A stretch of 64,000 nucleotides of DNA, from the NCBI RefSeq assembly GCF_003264855.1, contig NZ_NFZS01000005.1:1-64000 (forward strand). The letters are read 5' to 3'. This document shows, piece after piece, positions 60,201-64,000 of the stretch (positions are counted from its first letter, which is position 1; the number at the start of each line of letters is the position of its first letter). The notes below the pieces were generated by a model. That model searched no databases, was not told where the DNA came from, and saw only the letters and a list, made by a program, of their open reading frames with translations. Position numbers and translations under genes: made by a program. This DNA comes from Dyella jiangningensis. GTDB lineage: Bacteria > Pseudomonadota > Gammaproteobacteria > Xanthomonadales > Rhodanobacteraceae.

Positions 60201-62854
60201 GCGAAGCTATGCGTGTACGGCGTCTCCGCCGCGGTCCCGGTCAGCGTGCCCGGATTGAGCACGACGGTGCCGGCGCCTACGTTGACGGTGTATGCCTGGC
60301 TGCCCGTGAAACCACCACTGTCGGTCGCGGTGATCGTGAAGTTGAAGTTGCCCGCCGCCGTGGGCGTACCGCTCACCATGCCCGTGTTGACATCCAGCGC
60401 TAGGCCCGTCGGCAGCAGGCCCGAACTGACGCTGTAGGTGAAGGTGGCCGGGTGGCCTTCGGACGCCGTGATGGCCTGGCTGTAGGGATTACCGACCGCT
60501 GGCAGCGGCAACGTGCCCGGCGACAGCGTGATCGTCGGCGCCACCACGGCCAGGGTATAGCTGCCCGATATGGAGAAGGGTGCGCCCGCGCCCGTCGAAC
60601 TGTCCGTGGCCGTCACAGTGAAGTTGAAGTTGCCGGCGACCGACGGCGAACCGGATAGCGTGCCGGTGGGCGACAACGTCACACCCGCGGGCAACGCGCC
60701 CGCGCTGATCACATACGTGTACGGCGACGTACCGTTGCCGGCTGCGAAGGTCGCGCTGACCGGCGAGCCGGCAGTGGCGTTGGCGGTGCCGCCGGACGAT
60801 GGCGTCAGCGTCAGTGCAGGCGCATTCACCGTGACGGTGTACGCGCGGCTGCCGGTATAGGGCCCACTGCCGGTACTGCTGTCGTTGGCGGTGATGGTGA
60901 AAGTGTAGGTACCAGCGGACGTGGGCGTACCCGAGATCGCACCGGTATTGCTCACGGTGATGCCGGCCGGCAAAACACCGGTGACCGCATAGGAATATCC
61001 GGAGGTGCCGCCGGAGGCCGTCACGTTCTGCGCGTACGTTGCGCCCACGGTCATGGGAACCAGCGTGGCTGGCGCCACCGTGATGGTGGGCGCATTCACG
61101 GTCAGCGTCAGCGGGCCGCTGGTCGCGCTGAACGGTCCAGTGCCGCCGCTGCTGTCGGTGGCAGTGACGGTGAAGTTGTACGTACCGCCCGCGGTAGGCG
61201 TACCCGACAGCGCGCCATTGCTTGCCAGCGTGATGCCCGGCGGCAGACTGCCGGTCGCGATGGCGTAGCTATACGGCGAGGTGCCGCCGCTGGCGCTTGC
61301 CAGCGACTGGCTGTAGGCGACGCCTACCGTCGCCGCCGCTGGGTTGGCTGGCGCGTAACTGATGGTCGGCGTATTGATGGTCAGCGTCAGCGTGCCGCTG
61401 GTGGCGGTGAACGGTCCGCTGCCGGTGCTGCTGTCAGTGGCGCGCACCGTGAAGGTGAACGTGCCGTTCGAAGTCGGCGTGCCGGACAGCGTGCCGTTCG
61501 CAGCCAACGTGACGCCCGGCGGCGGAGTGCCCGAAACGATCGTGTAGGTATACGGCGTCGCGCCACCACTGGCGCCGGCGATCGACTGGCTATACGCCAC
61601 GCCGACCGTACCAGCGGCGGGACTGGACGGCGTGTAAGTGATGGTCGGCGGCGACACGGTGATCGTCGCTGTCGCCGGCGCGGAGGTGCCACCGCCATTA
61701 CTGGCCGTGTAGGTGAAGCTGTCCGGGCCCGCGTAGCCGGGTGTGGGCGTGTACGTGATCGACGTGCCGCTGGCGACCGCCGTACCGTGGGCGGCAGCGG
61801 TACCGACGGCGACCGAGGCCGGCGCGCCGCCGGTGATGTTGAGCGTGATCGGATTGCCGCTGCTGCCGTAGGCAACCGTGGCGCTTACCGGGTTGGCAAT
61901 CGGCGGCGGCAGATTCTGTACCGTGATCGACAGGTTGTTCGCCGAGAAGAAGTGCGTCGGCGAAGAGTTGTCGGTCGCGCGCACGGTGAAGTTGGTCGTG
62001 CCCAACGTCGTCGGCGTACCACTGATGACGCCGGTCGGTGACAGCGTGAGACCAGGCGGAAGCGTGGTGCCGCCGTCCATCGTGTACGTATACGGAGACG
62101 TTCCGCCCGATGCCGTAAGCGTGAAGCTGTAGGGCGTGTTGATGACTGCCGCCGTAGGCGTATTGGTGATGTTGATGATCGCTGCCGCGATCGTCACCGT
62201 GTAACTCAGGTTGCCGGTCGCGCCCGTGTTGTCGGTCGCGGTGACAGTGAACGAGTAATTGTTCTGCGTGGTGGGCGTACCTGAAATGGTTCCGCCCACG
62301 AGTTGCAGGCCGGGCGGCAGCGTGCCGCCCGTGACGGCATAGGTGTATGGCCCTGTGCCACCCGATGCGCTCAGCGTAGTCGAGGTGTAAGGCACACCGA
62401 CGGTCCCGGACGGTAGCGAACTCGGCGTGATCACGATGGATGACGTTGCCGCTGCGATATGCAGCGTCACGGTGATCGGCGGATCCGCGCCGCCCTTGCC
62501 ATCATCGAAAGTGAAGCTGTCGGTCGTGGCGCCGTCACCATTGTTGACATAGGTGATCTTGTCGGCCGAGTGGTCGGTAACCGTCGCTGTACCGTGCACG
62601 GCCGGTGTGACCACGTCGCCGATGGTGCCAAAGGACGAACCGCTGCAACCAGTCGCATCGATCACGATGGTGCCACCGGCAGGCATGGGCGACGAGGCGC
62701 TCGCGTTGGGCGGCGTGAAGTCCGGACAGGTCGCGCGCGACATGCCAGGCAATGCCAGCAAGATGCACAAGACGACGAATGCCATCCAACGGCCGGTTGC
62801 ACGACCACGCGCGTGACTCATCGCAAAGCGATGCTTCGACTCCGGATGCCGCAT
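57266..62854 (-). CDS. Giant autotransporter with tandem Ig-like (He_PIG) repeats
   Basis: The 1,862-residue protein has a signal peptide (MAFVVLCILLALPGMSRA). About thirteen or more repeats of 80-90 residues follow, each with a core such as ASGGNGGYTFSLVSGALPPG and GVVSGTPTTAGNYNVTV (putative Ig/He_PIG domains). Several cadherin-like or Ig-like modules then contain ANDTGPITSIAVAQAPAHGS. The last ~290 residues are an autotransporter beta-barrel beginning GGWSVWTGGAVNFGKT and ending SIQLGVEKKFDP. It would sit in the outer membrane and display a long adhesive stalk. The ATG at 62854 is preceded by CAGGGGAC. It diverges from tail-collar genes. Confidence 0.88.
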   Translation of the reverse strand: MRHPESKHRFAMSHARGRATGRWMAFVVLCILLALPGMSRATCPDFTPPNASASSPMPAGGTIVIDATGCSGSSFGTIGDVVTPAVHGTATVTDHSADKITYVNNGDGATTDSFTFDDGKGGADPPITVTLHIAAATSSIVITPSSLPSGTVGVPYTSTTLSASGGTGPYTYAVTGGTLPPGLQLVGGTISGTPTTQNNYSFTVTATDNTGATGNLSYTVTIAAAIINITNTPTAAVINTPYSFTLTASGGTSPYTYTMDGGTTLPPGLTLSPTGVISGTPTTLGTTNFTVRATDNSSPTHFFSANNLSITVQNLPPPIANPVSATVAYGSSGNPITLNITGGAPASVAVGTAAAHGTAVASGTSITYTPTPGYAGPDSFTYTASNGGGTSAPATATITVSPPTITYTPSSPAAGTVGVAYSQSIAGASGGATPYTYTIVSGTPPPGVTLAANGTLSGTPTSNGTFTFTVRATDSSTGSGPFTATSGTLTLTINTPTISYAPANPAAATVGVAYSQSLASASGGTSPYSYAIATGSLPPGITLASNGALSGTPTAGGTYNFTVTATDSSGGTGPFSATSGPLTLTVNAPTITVAPATLVPMTVGATYAQNVTASGGTSGYSYAVTGVLPAGITVSNTGAISGTPTSAGTYTFTITANDSSTGSGPYTGSRAYTVTVNAPALTLTPSSGGTANATAGSPVSATFAAGNGTSPYTYVISAGALPAGVTLSPTGTLSGSPSVAGNFNFTVTATDSSTGAGAPFSISGSYTLAVVAPTITLSPGTLPLPAVGNPYSQAITASEGHPATFTYSVSSGLLPTGLALDVNTGMVSGTPTAAGNFNFTITATDSGGFTGSQAYTVNVGAGTVVLNPGTLTGTAAETPYTHSFAASGGTAPYTYSLTSGSIPAGLALSSAGVLSGTPTAAGTFNFTVKATDSSTGTGAPFTATQSYSLTVSAPSITVSPSTLPPGTGGTGYNQTLTATGGSGSYTYSLSAGALPPGIGLSSSGVVSGTPTTAGTYNFTVTATDGFSFTGSQSYTFTVNAPSISISPGTLPAGTGGVAFNQTLTASGGNGGYTFSLVSGALPPGIALSSAGVVSGTPTTAGNYNVTVKVTDGFGFTGSQAYTFTINAPSITLTPAAVPGGQVAVAYNQSLSASGGNGGYTYSLAAGALPPGVALSSAGSLSGTPSAAGNYSFTVKVTDGFGFTGSQAYTVGINQPAPVVVNDTATTPANSPATLAVTANDTGPITSIAVAQAPAHGSATVNGLNVVYTPASNYFGNDSFTYTAIGPGGTSTPATVSITVTPLAVPVAAAQSATVLAGKSVTIHATQGATGAPFTTVAIVTAPAKGTASVSGTDIVYTAPIDASGAVTLDYTLSNPFGASQPARVTVTVNPVPLPAALSASVVAGRTVQVDLTSAAHGGPFTAATLIAVSPSNAGSASVHGSASGYTLDFTANSAFSGQAQVSYTLSNAYATSAAATVTISVTGRSDPSKDAEVLGILAAQADSARRLALGQIDNFQRRLETLHTGAASGGFTNGISLSSASARQNRDPMLGLRGRDDEWSRRYIVQPDEPSTGEATSGGGKLGGWSVWTGGAVNFGKTLPGTSDNGIDFTTSGISMGVDRAFGDTFALGAGVGYGHDASDIGHHDSRSTVDGYSAAVYGSYRPSPLVYIDALAGYQWMSFDARRYVTDNGNTVHGSRDGTQLFASLSVGYEHRTQDGMLVSPYGRFDFARASLDSYTEHGDDIYALQYESQTVKTSTGVLGLRAQWVAKRDYGVWMPQLRAEFRHDFQGSSVAAMRYADLLGGPLYSASLGGTSRNHTLVGAGVMLQTVSGWSLRAEYQNLLDNSTRDNQSIQLGVEKKFDP

Positions 62855-63134
62855 GTGTTGTCCCCTGTAGCCCGCTTCCAACGGGCGGCGCCTGGCGGCG
62901 CATGTGTGAAAGCTGCCGTGGCTCGTCAATGAGCAGCCGCGGTACCGGCATCCTCCGTCGACACGCCCTGTGCTGTATCAACGGTCCCGCAACATCCCCT
63001 GGCCATCATCTGCCGGGTAATCACCGAAACATTTTGCCGCACCCTTACGACAGCTTGTCAATATGCCAAGTACGCGCGAGAGTTAGGCGATCCGGCGGAC
63101 GGGAGTGTCCGCCGGCACAACCAGGGGAACACGT

Positions 63135-63635
63135 ATGTCGCAACCCTTCCTCGGGCAAATCATGCCCGCGGCGTTCAACTTCGCGCCCAAAGGCTTCGCC
63201 GGATGCAACGGTAGCCTGCTGTCAATCGCTCAGAACCAGGCCCTCTTTTCGCTGCTTGGCACGTACTACGGCGGCAACGGCACTACCACTTTTGCACTAC
63301 CCGACTTGCGCGGCCGCACGCCGATCGGTTTCGACGGCAGCAGCATCGCCCAGTCGGGCGGCGTCGAGAACGTCACGCTGCTGCAAAACCAGTTGCCCGC
63401 GCATACCCACGGCTTCAACGGCAGCACGAATCCGGGTGGCGCCTACGATCCTTCCAGCGGCGTATTCGGCGGCAGCGGATCGCTGAAGATCTACGGCAGT
63501 TCGGGCGGCCAGCAAGTAGCGCTCGCGGCCACCGTCGACAACGCGGGGCAGACGCAACCGCACTCGAACATGCAGCCATACACGGTGCTGAATTTCTGCA
63601 TCGCGCTCAATGGCGTCTTCCCCTCGCGCGGCTGA
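63135..63635 (+). CDS. Microcystin-dependent/tail-collar domain protein (first copy)
   Basis: The 166-residue protein has the phage tail-collar (Collar) domain: FLGQIMPAAFNFAPKGFAGC, FSLLGTYYGGNGTTTFALPD and LRGRTPIGFDG near the N-terminus. The end is HSNMQPYTVLNFCIALNGVF. This is the MdpB-type microcystin-dependent protein, found in small clusters in Gammaproteobacteria and not necessarily part of a phage. Its function is unclear; extracellular or surface display is often suggested. No signal peptide is visible. It follows GGGGAAC before the ATG and is followed by a second copy 15 bp later. Confidence 0.88.
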   Translation: MSQPFLGQIMPAAFNFAPKGFAGCNGSLLSIAQNQALFSLLGTYYGGNGTTTFALPDLRGRTPIGFDGSSIAQSGGVENVTLLQNQLPAHTHGFNGSTNPGGAYDPSSGVFGGSGSLKIYGSSGGQQVALAATVDNAGQTQPHSNMQPYTVLNFCIALNGVFPSRG

Positions 63636-63650
63636 CCGGAGTTCCCTGCC

Positions 63651-64000
63651 ATGACCCAACCTTACGTGGGCGAAATCCGCCTGTTCCCCTACACCTTTGC
63701 ACCGAATGGATGGTTCGACTGCGACGGCCGCCTGCTCTCCATCGCCGAATACGAGGTGCTGTACACCCTGCTCGGCACGACCTACGGTGGTGACGGCGTG
63801 AACACCTTCGGTCTGCCCGACCTGCGCGGCCGCGTGCCGATCCACCAGGGTACGGGACTTGGCCTTTCGACCTATGCCATCGGGCAGATGTCCGGCTCGG
63901 AGAGCGTGACGCTGACTTCCAACCAGATGCCCGCGCACAGCCACGCCTTCAACGCGAACGCATCGGCAGGCAGTGACGTGAAGCCGTCGCCGTCGCTGCA
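63651..64000 (+). CDS. Microcystin-dependent/tail-collar domain protein (second copy, 3' end beyond window)
   Basis: The visible ~116 residues begin TQPYVGEIRLFPYTFAPNGW and carry the same collar pattern as the gene before it: YTLLGTTYGGDGVNTFGLPD, LRGRVPIHQG and NQMPAHSHAFNANAS. The gene is open to the window edge. The two are tandem paralogues, probably co-transcribed; similar loci often contain three. Confidence 0.88.
   Translation, partial: MTQPYVGEIRLFPYTFAPNGWFDCDGRLLSIAEYEVLYTLLGTTYGGDGVNTFGLPDLRGRVPIHQGTGLGLSTYAIGQMSGSESVTLTSNQMPAHSHAFNANASAGSDVKPSPSL

Noticed and set aside
63135-64000. Prophage tail module
   Set aside because: Only collar-domain genes of the microcystin-dependent type are seen, without other phage genes nearby in the window.

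Overview
The window comes from a high-GC gammaproteobacterium, most likely a Rhodanobacteraceae/Xanthomonadales species of the Dyella, Luteibacter or Rhodanobacter kind. The basis is gene content: a split B12-dependent ribonucleotide reductase (nrdJa/nrdJb), a UbiM-type hydroxylase, DUF3247, DUF2884 and DUF6491 proteins, a large TonB receptor beside a TPR-sulfotransferase, and microcystin-dependent tail-collar genes. Short palindromic repeats built on GGAGCGCACCC and on TTCCGGCCTGCGCCGGAA are also frequent. This assignment is inference; there is no rRNA in the window.

Layout. 1-2.5 kb is a foreign-looking, lower-GC island: the end of an IS3-family element that has entered a small gene, behind a 695-residue ATPase fused to a TOPRIM/DUF4435-like domain (a candidate anti-phage protein). 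2.7-6.5 kb is the minus-strand nrdJa / histone-H1-like / nrdJb group, with NrdR-box-like sites upstream. 7-12.3 kb runs on the plus strand: DegQ protease, a phosphate-binding-like protein with a LysM tail, a HAD phosphatase and an M17 aminopeptidase. 12.4-13.5 kb is a gene-free imperfect palindrome of about 1.1 kb. 13.5-23 kb holds a DUF4126 membrane protein, an M1 peptidase, a lipoprotein glycoside hydrolase, an amino-acid permease, a QEGLA/DUF1704 metallopeptidase and dinB. 23.2-28.8 kb is a TonB receptor, TPR-sulfotransferase and small membrane-anchored protein cluster, followed by a secreted protein of unknown function.

30.4-34.1 kb encodes lpdA and aceF of pyruvate dehydrogenase; aceE is about 20 kb away at 54.4-57.1 kb. 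Between them lie an MscS channel, two DUF2884 paralogues, two tandem DUF2845 paralogues, an FAD dehydrogenase overlapping a ketopantoate-reductase-like gene, LtrA, a peroxiredoxin/membrane-protein pair, a universal stress protein, a ferritin-like protein, small lipoproteins, a membrane LytTR regulator divergent from an acyltransferase, an MFS transporter and UbiM. 57.3-62.9 kb is a giant autotransporter made of Ig-like (He_PIG) repeats. It diverges from two tail-collar/microcystin-dependent genes, the second cut by the window edge.

Most genes are chromosomal housekeeping or envelope functions. The most unusual features are the fused ATPase island, the noncoding palindrome, a repeat pair that supplies the stop codons of two convergent genes, a palindromic repeat carried inside the linker of lpdA, and a tandem duplication of the 3' end of the QEGLA gene.
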